Positions 1 to 7,808 of a stretch of DNA of 64,000 nucleotides are shown one piece after another. The stretch covers positions 154,982 to 218,981 of the forward strand of contig VGBR01000002.1 in assembly GCA_016870355.1 (NCBI GenBank). Reading direction: 5' to 3'. Origin of the DNA: Actinomycetota bacterium. GTDB lineage: Bacteria; Actinomycetota; Acidimicrobiia; IMCC26256; PALSA-555. Every line of letters begins with the position of its first letter. Within the stretch, counting starts at the first letter, position 1. Under the pieces are notes generated by a model, which saw only the letters and a list, made by a program, of their open reading frames with translations, ran no database searches and was not told where the DNA came from. The translations under genes and the position numbers were made by a program.

Positions 1-312
1 CTGTTCGGGTTCGCGCAGCATGACACTGGTGGCAGCTCGATCTTCCCGGCGATCTGGAGTGCGATGCTCGCCGCGCGCGGTGAGGGAGTGGGGAGCACGC
101 TCACGTCGGTGCTCGTGTTCCGCAACGCAGAGGTGCTCGGGCTGCTCGGCGTGCCGCCCGACGAGGGCTGGCACATGGCGGGCTGCATCACGTTCGGGTA
201 CCCGACGGGGAAGTGGGGTGTCGCCGCGCGCGCTCCGGTGCACGAGGTCGCGCATCGAAACCGCTGGGGCGAACCGCTCGGATTCGAGGTCAACGAACCG
301 CTCTGGCCTTGA
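1..312 (+). CDS. Nitroreductase family protein, C-terminal part (cut by window edge)
   Basis: The reading frame is open from the first base, so only about the last 103 residues are present. The visible part has the layout of the FMN-dependent nitroreductase fold: an SSIFPAIWSAMLAAR helix that in this family lies at the dimer and flavin interface, an LGLLGVPPDEGW segment, then GYPTGKWG and a C-terminal RAPVHEV/NRWG motif. Such enzymes reduce nitro groups, quinones or enones with NAD(P)H through bound FMN. The substrate cannot be read from this piece. It ends at a TGA 55 nt before the 3' end of the convergent tmRNA gene. Confidence 0.75.
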   Translation: MFGFAQHDTGGSSIFPAIWSAMLAARGEGVGSTLTSVLVFRNAEVLGLLGVPPDEGWHMAGCITFGYPTGKWGVAARAPVHEVAHRNRWGEPLGFEVNEPLWP

Positions 313-367
313 GGGGGCTGTCAGATGGCGCACCTCCAACAATGCTCGACTGAGCGTCGAGCACTCT

Positions 368-728
368 TGGAGGTGGCGGGATTCGAACCCGCGTGTTTCG
401 TTGCCTCGACGGGGCTTCTCCGAGCGCATCCGGCGGGAAGTTGTCGGGTCGCCGCCGTCCACCGGCGCCTACGGCGACCCCAACCTCAGTGAAGTGTCCC
501 GGCGAGCTCCTGGGGCCAAGCCCGTCGGTGAGCCACTGTGGATGACGCCCGGACGAACCAGCAGCACATCCGGCTCCGAGCGCACGACCTCACCGAATGA
601 ATCGGTTAGGCCGCGAGTGCGAGGTCGTTATCCTCAGCAGTTGTTGGTGTGCCGGCTCTTTCACGACGATCCGGCGACGTCGGCTCGCTTCACCCGCTTC
701 GTCAACGAAGTCGAAGCCATGCACCCCC
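368..728 (-). ncRNA. ssrA: tmRNA (transfer-messenger RNA)
   Basis: Read on the minus strand the RNA begins GGGGGUG and ends CACCUCC plus A, which pair as a 7-bp tRNA-like acceptor stem. The 5' part carries GGCUUCGAC, the position of the conserved GGUUUCGAC of tmRNA, and the 3' end has a T-arm GCGGG-UUCGAAU-CCCGC. The tag reading frame ends at the TAA at 606-608 and reads ...TAEDNDLALAA, with the ALAA terminus recognised by ClpXP. The resume codon is probably near 654-656. CCA is not encoded. It rescues stalled ribosomes together with SmpB, whose gene lies just upstream on the same strand. The 361-nt length is normal for the family. Confidence 0.93.
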
Positions 729-870
729 ATGTCAAGTGCCGGATCGTGCACGTGATCCGACGAGGACAAGTGTAACGGCGTGTTGGGACGGTTCCTTCCG
801 GTAATCGGAACGGCTAGCCCGGCGTCCAAGCACCAGATCCCGCATGGAGCGGGGATGGGAGGAAGCCACG

Positions 871-1140
871 ATGCCGGCCGAATACAGCGCCGAACGGCTC
901 AACGCGCACTTCGCTGCGATCAGCAAGCGATTCGACCAGCTGGAGCGTCAGGTCGCGCTCCTGTCCGAGAAGGCGGGCGTGCCCTACTCGGCGCCCACGA
1001 GTGAGGTGCCCACGAGTGAGGTGCCCAAGGAGGTGGTCGACCTCGTACAGGCGGGCAAGACGGTCGAGGCGGTGAAGAAGTACCGCGAGATCACGGGTGC
1101 CTCGAGCGACGAGGCGCGCAACGTGGTCGGGGCTCTCTGA
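871..1140 (+). CDS. Small protein with ribosomal L7/L12 C-terminal-like motif
   Basis: An 89-residue protein. The ATG at 871 is chosen because GGGAGGAAG precedes it at good spacing; an upstream ATG at 844 lacks such a site. Residues about 1-40 form a predicted amphipathic helix (AERLNAHFAAISKRFDQLERQV) suited to a coiled coil. Then comes a linker with a duplicated PTSEV, and the C-terminus (VQAGKTVEAVKKYREITGASSDEARNVV) resembles the helix-turn-helix of the L7/L12 C-terminal domain (KAVRELTGLGLKEAKDLV). It is far shorter than L7/L12 and is not the ribosomal stalk protein itself. It sits between tmRNA and smpB on the opposite strand. Function unknown. Confidence 0.7.
   Translation: MPAEYSAERLNAHFAAISKRFDQLERQVALLSEKAGVPYSAPTSEVPTSEVPKEVVDLVQAGKTVEAVKKYREITGASSDEARNVVGAL
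994..1023 (+). repeat. 15-bp perfect tandem duplication inside a coding region
   Basis: Two adjacent copies of CCCACGAGTGAGGTG at 994-1008 and 1009-1023. Because the unit is five codons long it keeps frame and duplicates PTSEV in the linker of the L7/L12-like protein. Confidence 0.9.
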
Positions 1141-1150
1141 GCGCTCCTGA

Positions 1151-1609
1151 TCAATCGCGCTGCCCCTTCAGCGCCCGCTCGGCCTCCCGGTCGGCGTCGC
1201 GCTTGGCGATGGCCTGGCGCTTGTCGTACTGACGCTTGCCCCGGGCCGTCGCGAGCTCGAGCTTGGCCCGCCCGTCCTTGAAGTAGAGGCGGAGTGGCAC
1301 GAGGGTCACGCCCTTCTCGATCGTCGCGCGCGCGAGCTCGTCGATCTCCTTGTGGTGCAGCAAGAGCTTGCGCGGCCGGACAGGATCGAGCTCGTCGCTC
1401 GAATGTGAGTAGGGCGTGACATGCATGCCGTGCAGGAACACCTCGCCGTCCTGCACCCGAGCGAAGGCCTCGCGGAGGTTCGCCTTGCCCTCGCGGATCG
1501 ACTTCACCTCGGCGCCCTTGAGCACGAGACCACACTCGTAGGTGTCCAGCACCAGGTAGTCGTGGCGCGCGCGGCGGTTGTTGATGGTCGGCGTGGGGCG
1601 GGGTGGCAC
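1151..1609 (-). CDS. smpB: SsrA-binding protein SmpB
   Basis: A 152-residue protein, the usual SmpB size. Family landmarks are visible: NNRRARHDY near the N-terminus, YECGLVLKGAEVKSIREGK, the central FLHGMHVTPYSH strand and the basic C-terminal tail (ARGKRQYDKRQAIAKRD), which folds into the mRNA channel of a stalled ribosome. SmpB binds the tRNA-like part of tmRNA and delivers it to the A site. The GTG start at 1609 is favoured because it starts the conserved region and lies exactly 6 nt after a TACCGT -10 box. A longer open frame continues upstream, but it is antisense to the next gene and not conserved. ssrA lies downstream on the same strand. Confidence 0.95.
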   Translation of the reverse strand: MPPRPTPTINNRRARHDYLVLDTYECGLVLKGAEVKSIREGKANLREAFARVQDGEVFLHGMHVTPYSHSSDELDPVRPRKLLLHHKEIDELARATIEKGVTLVPLRLYFKDGRAKLELATARGKRQYDKRQAIAKRDADREAERALKGQRD

Positions 1610-1615
1610 GGGCTC

Positions 1616-1621
1616 ACGGTA
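1616..1621 (-). promoter_or_regulatory. Putative -10 box of smpB, leaderless type
   Basis: TACCGT on the minus strand, 6 nt before the GTG of smpB. The same 6-nt arrangement occurs before cysO, valS, proA, nadD and others, so transcription probably starts at or next to the start codon. Confidence 0.5.
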
Positions 1622-1654
1622 CCGTCCTACCTCGCGCTCACAGGAGGGTGATCG

Positions 1655-2767
1655 ATGACGGGGAACCGGCCGCTCGGGGTCGGGCTGATCGGCTGCGGAA
1701 CGATCGGCCAGGTGCACGCGGCGAGTCTCGGTCAGCTCGTCGAGGACGGTGAGGTTCGAGCCGTCGCCGCGGCGGATCCATCGGAGGCGGCGCGCAACGC
1801 AGCGAGTCGCAACGCGCTCGGCTTCGAGTCGCTGCACGAAGACGGCCGGGCCGTCATCGACGATGCAGGGGTTGAGGCGGTGGTGATCGCCAGCCCCACG
1901 GCGACCCATCGCGACCTCGTGTACGCGGCACTTGACGCGGGCAAGCCGCTCCTGTGCGAGAAGCCGCTCGCGCCGGTGTTCCCGGTCGTGCGCGAGATGC
2001 ACGACGCCGTGGTGGCGTCCGGGCTCACGGCGCAGGTGGGCTTCCACTCGCGCTTCCACTATCTCTTCGACGCCGTGCAGCACCTCGTCACGGGGGGCGA
2101 GCTCGGCGCGCCCATGGGCTACGTGTTGCGGGAGGATCAGTTCTGGCCGACGGGCGAGATCGTTCCCGGGCACTCGTCGTGGCGATCCAACCGCTCGCAG
2201 GCGGGCGGAGGCGCGCTCTTGGAGCACACCATCCATGGTGCCGACGTCGTGTCGTGGCTGTTCGGTCCGGCGCGGCAGGTGTTCGCTCGCACCCGCAGCC
2301 AGTTCGGCTACGACGTCGAGGACATCGCCGCCGCGACCGTCGAGCACGAGAGCGGCGTGGTGGGCACGATCCTGACCGTGTTCAATGGCGTGCGTGGTCG
2401 TGAAGAGCGCCGGCTGGAGGTGTTCTTCGAGCGCGCGGCCGTCGAGATGACGGCGGACTTCGTGGTGGGCGCACGCGAAGACGGGCTGATGATCCAGCGC
2501 CCCGACGAGGAAGCGGAACGCCCGGAACTCGACAGCCTGCGCGCCGCGCACTGGGACCGGCTCGGCGTCACCCGCAAGGACGTCTGGTTCTACCTCTACC
2601 TCGCCGCCCGCGAGTGGGCGCGTTCGATCCGGGCTGCACAGCCCGCGTCCCCGAGCTTCGGTGATGCGCTTGCCGCGCACGCGCTCGTGGAGGCCGCGTA
2701 CCGGTCGGCCGAGTCGGGCGCGCCGGTCACGCTCGAGGGCGACCTCGCCATCCCGGGAGCGAGCTGA
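1655..2767 (+). CDS. Gfo/Idh/MocA family NAD(P)-dependent oxidoreductase
   Basis: A 370-residue protein with the N-terminal Rossmann motif GLIGCGTIGQVHA (residues about 10-22), the strand VIASPTATH, and the family signature CEKPLAP around residue 108, whose Lys is the usual catalytic residue. The C-terminal half is the alpha/beta substrate domain with GGGALLEHTIHGADVVSWLFG. Members oxidise or reduce sugars, inositols or related polyols; the substrate here is not evident. CAGGAGGG is a clear ribosome binding site before ATG 1655. The stop overlaps the next start by one base (TGATG), so the two genes are probably cotranslated. Confidence 0.88.
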   Translation: MTGNRPLGVGLIGCGTIGQVHAASLGQLVEDGEVRAVAAADPSEAARNAASRNALGFESLHEDGRAVIDDAGVEAVVIASPTATHRDLVYAALDAGKPLLCEKPLAPVFPVVREMHDAVVASGLTAQVGFHSRFHYLFDAVQHLVTGGELGAPMGYVLREDQFWPTGEIVPGHSSWRSNRSQAGGGALLEHTIHGADVVSWLFGPARQVFARTRSQFGYDVEDIAAATVEHESGVVGTILTVFNGVRGREERRLEVFFERAAVEMTADFVVGAREDGLMIQRPDEEAERPELDSLRAAHWDRLGVTRKDVWFYLYLAAREWARSIRAAQPASPSFGDALAAHALVEAAYRSAESGAPVTLEGDLAIPGAS

Positions 2768-3711
2768 TGGCGGGGGCGCCCGCGCCCGTCAGGACGCGCA
2801 TCAGCGAGCTGCTCGGCGTCGACTACCCCATCGTCCAGGCGCCGATGGGCTACATCGCCCGCGCCCATCTCGCGTCCGCGGTGTCGAACGCCGGCGCGCT
2901 CGGGATCATCGAGACGTCCTCTGGTCAGCTCGAGGAGGTGCGTGACGAGATCGCCAAGATGCGCGACCTCACCGACAAGCCCTTCGGGGTCAACATCGCG
3001 CAGCTGTTCGTTCGAGACGAGAGCATCGTCGACTTCGTGCACGATCACGGCGTCCGATTCGTGACGACATCGGCGGGCGATCCGAACGTGTTCACGAAGG
3101 CACTCCAGACGGCTGGCATCACCGTCTTCCACGTGGTCCCGAGCCTTCGGGCGGCCATGAAGGCGATCGATGCCGGCGTCGACGGGATCGTGGCCGAGGG
3201 TGGCGAAGGTGGCGGTTTCAAGAACACGCGTGACGTCGCCTCGATGGTGTTGGTGCCGCTCGTGTGCTCCAAGGTCGACGTGCCCGTGATCGCGGCCGGC
3301 GGGATCTGCGACGGGCGCACGATGGCCGCGGCGTTCGCGCTCGGCGCCGAGGGTGTGCAGATGGGCACCCGGATGGTGTCGGCGGCCGAGTCGCCCGTGC
3401 ACGACAACTACAAGAACCTGATCGTTGACACCCCTGAGACGGGCACGGTGTTCCTCAACCGGTGGCACAAGCCGGGCTTCCGCGTGCTCGCCACCCCGCG
3501 GAGCGAGGAGCACGAGCGCCTGGACGAGCAGGTGATGCTCGGGACGCTCGATGGGATTCTCAAGCTCTACTTCGAAGGCGACCTTGACGCCGCGTTCGCA
3601 TTCGGTGGTCAGGTCGCCGGCCGCATCGACGAGGTGCGCCCGGTCGCCGACATCATCGGGGAGACGGTCGAGGAGTTCCGCGCCACGATCGCATGCCTCA
3701 CCACAGTCTGA
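2767..3711 (+). CDS. Nitronate monooxygenase / FabK-like FMN enzyme
   Basis: A 314-residue TIM-barrel flavoprotein of the 2-nitropropane dioxygenase family. Seen are the N-terminal VDYPIVQAPMGYIA, VSNAGALGIIE, PFGVNIAQL, the phosphate-binding loop EGGEGGGF and the second FMN loop VIAAGGICDGRTMAAAFALGAEGVQMGTRM. These bind FMN in nitronate monooxygenases and FabK-type enoyl-ACP reductases, which cannot be separated by eye. The conserved catalytic His of true nitronate monooxygenases (GGHxG) is replaced by Glu in GGEGG, so it may act on another substrate. It is tightly coupled to the oxidoreductase before it. Confidence 0.8.
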   Translation: MAGAPAPVRTRISELLGVDYPIVQAPMGYIARAHLASAVSNAGALGIIETSSGQLEEVRDEIAKMRDLTDKPFGVNIAQLFVRDESIVDFVHDHGVRFVTTSAGDPNVFTKALQTAGITVFHVVPSLRAAMKAIDAGVDGIVAEGGEGGGFKNTRDVASMVLVPLVCSKVDVPVIAAGGICDGRTMAAAFALGAEGVQMGTRMVSAAESPVHDNYKNLIVDTPETGTVFLNRWHKPGFRVLATPRSEEHERLDEQVMLGTLDGILKLYFEGDLDAAFAFGGQVAGRIDEVRPVADIIGETVEEFRATIACLTTV

Positions 3712-3731
3712 ACGAAATAGAGTCTCCGGCC

Positions 3732-6029
3732 ATGGCGACTTCAGGATCGATCCTCGGCAACCCGGTGCGGCGGGTCGAAGACCCGCGCATCCTCGCAGGC
3801 GAGGCGAAGTACTTCGACGATCTCGAGCCGACCGGATGCGCGCATGTCGTGTTCGTTCGCTCGACGATGGCGCACGCGAAGATCACCGGCGTCGACATCG
3901 GCGAGGCCGCGTCGATGCCCGGCGTCCTCGCCGTCCACACCAAGGACACGCTCGCGCTCGAGCCGGTCGCAGGGATGATGGCGCCGCCGGCGTTCAGCCG
4001 ACCGCCACTCGCTGACGGAGTCGTCCGTTTCGTCGGCGACATCATCGCGGTCGTCGTTGCCGAGACCCGCGCGCAGGCCGTCGACGCGGCCGAGATGGTC
4101 GTCGTCGACTACGACCCGCTCCCCGTCGTGGTCGATGCCGAGGCGGCGCTGAAGGACGGCGCACCACTGCTCTTCCCCGATCACGGCTCGAACGTCGCCG
4201 TTGACTTCGTGACCATGGGAGCGACGGCCGACCCGACGATCCTCGACGGCGCGGAAGTCGTCGTGAGTGGTCGGTTCGTGAACCAGCGCCTCGCACCGGT
4301 ACCGATGGAGCCCAACGGCATCCTCGTGGAGCCGGGCGACACCGTCACGATCACCGTGCCGACCCAGGGTCCGCATGGGGTGCGAGACCCGCTGGCGCCC
4401 GTGCTCGGGCTCGAGCCCGACAAGGTGCGCGTCATTGCACCGGCGGTCGGCGGCGGCTTCGGCGCCAAGACGGGTGCCTACGTCGAGCACATCGTTGCCG
4501 CGGTGCTGGCGCAGCAGCTCGGTCGACCGGTGAAGTGGACGGAGACGCGCTCCGAGAACATGGTGTCGATGGTCCACGGTCGCGGCCAGATCCAGGACGT
4601 CGACCTCGCGCTCACCAAGGACGGCATGTTTCAGGCCGTGCGATGCAAGGTGACCCAGGACGCAGGTGCGTACTCACAGATCGGCGCATTCCTGCCGTTC
4701 CTCACCCGCACGATGGCGCACGGCGTCTACGAGTTCCCGAAGGTCGAGCTCACCGCAATTAGTGCAGTGACGAACACGACGCCCACCGGTGCGTACCGCG
4801 GCGCGGGTCGGCCGGAAGCCGCGGCGTTCCTCGAGCGAATCATCGATATGGCGGCCGACGAGATCGGCATGGATCCGATCGAGATCCGCAAGAAGAACTT
4901 CATCCCGCCCGACAAGTTCCCGTACTCGACGACGACGTTCGCCAACTACGACGTCGGCGAGTACGCGAAGTCACTCGACGAGGCAGTCCGGGTCGCCGGA
5001 TACGACCAGCTGCGCGCCGATCAGAAGGCGCGCCGTGAGAGTGGAGATGTCAAGCAGCTCGGCATTGGCGTTGCTGCTTACGTCGAGATCACGTCGGGTG
5101 GCATGTTCCAGGAGTTCGGCTCGGTCGAGGTGAAGCCCGATGGAAGCGCGGTCGCGACCGTCGGTACGTCTGCGCACGGTCAAGGCCACGAGACCACCTT
5201 CACAATGATCGTGTCCGACCTCCTCGGGATCCCGATGGACAAGATCACGCTTGTGCAATCCGACACCGCGGTCGTGCCGCGGGGGAGCGGCACGATGGGA
5301 TCGCGCTCACTCCAGATCGGTGGCAGTGCCATCTATCGAGCGAGTGAAGGCGTGCTCGAGAAGGCGAAGGTCCTCGCTGCGCACCTGCTCGAAGCGAACG
5401 TCGACGACATCGTCTTGCATGACGGCGGGAAGGTCGGCGTGGCCGGTGTGCCGGCGAGTGCGCTCACCTGGGGAGAGCTCGCCGAAGCGGCCGAGGACGC
5501 AAGTCGCCGCCCTGACGATTGGGAAGGCAAGCTCGCGGCCGAGCTCGACTTCAACCAGGGAGAGGCGACCTTCCCGTTCGGCGCGCACATCGCGGTCGTC
5601 GAGGTCGACATGGAGACCGGGCGCGTCGAGCTCATCCGCCATGTTGCGGTCGATGACTGCGGGAAGGTGTTGAACCCGCTGATCGTCCAGGGTCAACAAC
5701 ACGGTGGGATCGCGCAGGGCGTCGCACAAGCGATGTACGAGGGCGTCGTCTACGACGAGGACGGCAACCCGCTCACGGCGAACCTCATGGACTACGCGAT
5801 GCCAAGCGCGGCGGAGTTCCCCAGCTTCGAAGCCTCGAACACCGAGACGCCGACTCCGCTCAACCCACTGGGTGCGAAGGGGATCGGTGAGTCGGGAACG
5901 ATCGGTTCGACGCCCGCCGTGCAGAACGCGGTCGTCGACGCGCTTTCGCACCTGGGCGTGCGACACCTGGACATGCCGTTCACGAGTGAACGCGTGTGGC
6001 GAGCGATTCGCGACGCCACTCCGGCCTGA
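3732..6029 (+). CDS. Xanthine dehydrogenase/CO dehydrogenase-family molybdopterin-binding large subunit, form II
   Basis: A 765-residue large subunit of the molybdenum hydroxylase family, with an N-terminal aldehyde-oxidase a/b hammerhead domain (GNPVRRVEDPRILAGEAKY, then FVRSTMAHAKI) and the molybdopterin-binding domain (VGGGFGAKTGAYVEH, GTSAHGQGHETTF, LGAKGIGESGTIGSTPAVQNAV with the catalytic Glu). The active-site loop reads TGAYRGAGRPE, the form II AYRGAGR signature, not AYXCSFR of genuine aerobic CO dehydrogenase. No medium (FAD) or small (2Fe-2S) subunit gene adjoins it, so it is an orphan here. ATG 3732 gives the family-typical N-terminus; an ATG at 3693 in frame would overlap the preceding gene. 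Confidence 0.88.
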   Translation: MATSGSILGNPVRRVEDPRILAGEAKYFDDLEPTGCAHVVFVRSTMAHAKITGVDIGEAASMPGVLAVHTKDTLALEPVAGMMAPPAFSRPPLADGVVRFVGDIIAVVVAETRAQAVDAAEMVVVDYDPLPVVVDAEAALKDGAPLLFPDHGSNVAVDFVTMGATADPTILDGAEVVVSGRFVNQRLAPVPMEPNGILVEPGDTVTITVPTQGPHGVRDPLAPVLGLEPDKVRVIAPAVGGGFGAKTGAYVEHIVAAVLAQQLGRPVKWTETRSENMVSMVHGRGQIQDVDLALTKDGMFQAVRCKVTQDAGAYSQIGAFLPFLTRTMAHGVYEFPKVELTAISAVTNTTPTGAYRGAGRPEAAAFLERIIDMAADEIGMDPIEIRKKNFIPPDKFPYSTTTFANYDVGEYAKSLDEAVRVAGYDQLRADQKARRESGDVKQLGIGVAAYVEITSGGMFQEFGSVEVKPDGSAVATVGTSAHGQGHETTFTMIVSDLLGIPMDKITLVQSDTAVVPRGSGTMGSRSLQIGGSAIYRASEGVLEKAKVLAAHLLEANVDDIVLHDGGKVGVAGVPASALTWGELAEAAEDASRRPDDWEGKLAAELDFNQGEATFPFGAHIAVVEVDMETGRVELIRHVAVDDCGKVLNPLIVQGQQHGGIAQGVAQAMYEGVVYDEDGNPLTANLMDYAMPSAAEFPSFEASNTETPTPLNPLGAKGIGESGTIGSTPAVQNAVVDALSHLGVRHLDMPFTSERVWRAIRDATPA

Positions 6030-6484
6030 CCTTCGAAGTGCCGTTCGTCGAGCCGACGATTCGGCTGAACCTCGCCCAGTACCGGGCGATGGTCGCCCAC
6101 TGCTTCGACGGTCTCCCGCACGAGGCCTGCGGCGTGCTCATCGGCCCAATCAAGGACGACTTCGAGTCGACCGGCGACATCACCGAGGTGCAGACGTGTC
6201 GCAACGCCGACGAGTCCGCTCGCACCTACACCGTCGACAACGACGACATGAAGCGCGCCATGGACCGCGCACTCGAGCTCGGCGTGGAGGTCGTGGGCGG
6301 GTGGCACTCGCACACCCACACCGACGCGTATCCCTCGGCGACGGATGTCGAGAAGGCGATGGCGCTCGGGCCGTACTGGCTGCACATGATCGTCAGCCTC
6401 AAGCAGGCCGAACCCGTGCTGCGCGGCTACCGCATCCGAGGCGGCCGCACCGAAGAGGTCGACGTCGACGTCGCCGGGTTGTAG
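5996..6484 (+). CDS. mec: JAMM-family metalloprotease, CysO-cysteine peptidase (Mec)
   Basis: A 162-residue Mov34/MPN domain protein with a complete JAMM zinc site: Glu43 in PHEACGVLIG, His104 and His106 in GGWHSHTH, and Asp117 in YPSATD. In Mycobacterium tuberculosis the equivalent protein Mec hydrolyses the CysO-cysteine adduct to release cysteine. The genes for the sulfur carrier and the synthase follow immediately, which supports the same role. The GTG at 5996 overlaps the end of the molybdopterin subunit gene by 34 nt; a GTG about 45 nt downstream is an alternative start. Confidence 0.88.
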   Translation: MASDSRRHSGLTFEVPFVEPTIRLNLAQYRAMVAHCFDGLPHEACGVLIGPIKDDFESTGDITEVQTCRNADESARTYTVDNDDMKRAMDRALELGVEVVGGWHSHTHTDAYPSATDVEKAMALGPYWLHMIVSLKQAEPVLRGYRIRGGRTEEVDVDVAGL

Positions 6485-6500
6485 GACCCGCACTCCAGGC

Positions 6501-6547
6501 TTTTCGGCACGCTGAACCCCCGCATTTGTTGTTCAACGTGCCGAGAA
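6501..6547. repeat. 47-nt bipartite palindromic element, copy 1
   Basis: Arms TTTTCGGCACG (6501-6511) and CGTGCCGAGAA (6537-6547) flank a 25-nt centre that itself has pairing ends (CTGAAC/GTTCAA). In reverse complement its arms are identical to those of the element at 46537-46583, with the same 25-nt spacing. It lies between mec and the cysO promoter. The stem is fully paired on the minus strand if G-U is allowed. The T-before/A-after polarity of the arms argues against a simple terminator. Confidence 0.8.
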
Positions 6548-6563
6548 CATGAGGGGTCGTCGG

Positions 6564-6569
6564 TAGAGT
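6564..6569 (+). promoter_or_regulatory. Putative -10 box of cysO, leaderless type
   Basis: TAGAGT ends 6 nt before the ATG of cysO (6576). No -35 consensus is recognisable. The palindromic element lies 16 nt further upstream and could be an operator. Confidence 0.45.
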
Positions 6570-6575
6570 GATGTG

Positions 6576-6851
6576 ATGCCGGTCGAGGTGAAGTTGCCGA
6601 CGTTGTTGCGGGTGCACGCGGGCGGCGCCGCGTCCGTCGACGCCAACGGCGCCACGATCGGCGAGGTCTTCGCCGACCTCACCGCGAAGTTCCCCGCGCT
6701 CGCGACCAACCTCGTCGACGAGAACGGGAGCCTGCACAAGTTCGTCAACGTGTACCGCAACGATGACGACATCCGGTACCTCGAAGCGCTCGACACCAAG
6801 GTCGCCGACGACGACGTGATCTCGATCCTCCCGGCCGCCGCCGGAGGGTAG
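6576..6851 (+). CDS. cysO: Sulfur carrier protein CysO (ThiS/MoaD family)
   Basis: A 91-residue ubiquitin-like protein ending in the diglycine that is converted to a thiocarboxylate (ILPAAAGG). The N-terminal VKLPTLLRVHAGGAASVDA and the internal LHKFVNVYRNDDDIRYLEALDTKV match mycobacterial CysO well. The thiocarboxylated tail gives sulfur to O-phosphoserine on CysM, forming CysO-cysteine, which Mec then cleaves. GTG 6573 is an alternative start one codon upstream. cysM follows after 7 nt. Confidence 0.92.
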   Translation: MPVEVKLPTLLRVHAGGAASVDANGATIGEVFADLTAKFPALATNLVDENGSLHKFVNVYRNDDDIRYLEALDTKVADDDVISILPAAAGG

Positions 6852-6858
6852 GCGCCGC

Positions 6859-7797
6859 GTGGCGCGACACGAGAACATCCTTGGCGTCATCGGCGACACG
6901 CCGCTCGTGGGCATCCACGCGCTGTCGCCGAACCCCGACGTGCGCATCTACGCCAAGCTCGAGGGTCAGAACCCCGGCGGCTCCTCCAAGGACCGGATTG
7001 CGCTCACGATGGTCGAGCTCGCCGAGCGCGACGGGGTGCTCGCACCTGGCGACATCATCCTCGAACCGTCGTCGGGCAACACCGGCATCGGACTCGCGAT
7101 GGTCGCGAAGCTGCGCGGGTACCGCCTTCGGGTGGTGATGCCCGAGAACGTGTCACCGGAGCGTCGTCAGCTTCTGGAGATCTTCGGTGCCGAAGTCGTC
7201 GACTCGCCGGGCGATGAGGGCAGCAACGGCGCGATCCGGCTCGCGGAAGAGCTCGCGACGCACGACGCGTCACTGAAGCTGCTCTTCCAGTACGGCAACC
7301 CAGCCAACCCGCTCGCGCACTATGAGGGCACAGGACCGGAGATCTGGCGTGACTGTCCTGAAGTCGACGTGTTCGTCGCCGGCCTGGGAACGAGCGGCAC
7401 GTTGATGGGCGTCGGGCGCTACCTCAAAGAGCAGAAGCCCGACGTCAGGGTCGTCGCGGTCGAACCGCCGGCGGGTGAGCAGATCCAAGCCCTGCGCTCG
7501 TTAGATGACGGTTTCATCCCGCCGATCTTCGATCCGGAGGTGCTCGACGGACGCTCGATCATGCGCGCGGCGGAATCGGTCCTTTGGCTGCGCAAGCTGC
7601 TCGAAGAGTGCGGCATCTTCGCCGGCGTGTCTTCGGGAGCGGCGGTCGCGGGAGCGGTGAAGGAAGCCGAGAAGCTCGAGTCGGGAACGGTCGTCACGCT
7701 GCTCCCCGACGGCGGATGGAAGTACCTCTCGTCTGGTGCGTGGACCGACGACCTCGACGTGGTCGTCGAACGCGCCACGAAGATCAACTACTGGTAG
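6859..7797 (+). CDS. cysM: Cysteine synthase CysM (O-phosphoserine/CysO dependent)
   Basis: A 312-residue fold-type II PLP enzyme. The PLP lysine is in NPGGSSKDRIA (about residue 44), with the substrate loop EPSSGNTGIG and the phosphate-binding loop VAGLGTSGTLMGVGRYL. The position directly after cysO and mec identifies it as the CysM that uses O-phosphoserine and CysO-thiocarboxylate rather than O-acetylserine and sulfide, by analogy with Rv1336. This route is reported to be more resistant to oxidative conditions. It starts with GTG at 6859, just after cysO, and ends 11 nt before the next gene. Confidence 0.92.
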   Translation: MARHENILGVIGDTPLVGIHALSPNPDVRIYAKLEGQNPGGSSKDRIALTMVELAERDGVLAPGDIILEPSSGNTGIGLAMVAKLRGYRLRVVMPENVSPERRQLLEIFGAEVVDSPGDEGSNGAIRLAEELATHDASLKLLFQYGNPANPLAHYEGTGPEIWRDCPEVDVFVAGLGTSGTLMGVGRYLKEQKPDVRVVAVEPPAGEQIQALRSLDDGFIPPIFDPEVLDGRSIMRAAESVLWLRKLLEECGIFAGVSSGAAVAGAVKEAEKLESGTVVTLLPDGGWKYLSSGAWTDDLDVVVERATKINYW

Positions 7798-7808
7798 CGG
7801 ACGCGATC

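Noticed and set aside
1610-2680. Long minus-strand open frame continuous with and upstream of smpB
   Set aside because: It is antisense to the Gfo/Idh gene, is His/Arg/Glu-rich as expected for a mirror frame of high-GC coding DNA, and is not part of SmpB.
3732-6029. Genuine aerobic CO dehydrogenase CoxL
   Set aside because: The active-site loop is AYRGAGR (form II), not AYXCSFR, and coxM/coxS are not adjacent.
6501-6547. The palindromic element as an intrinsic terminator of mec
   Set aside because: In both copies T-rich sequence precedes and A-rich sequence follows the stem when read in the common orientation, the reverse of a terminator, and the 25-nt centre is too long.
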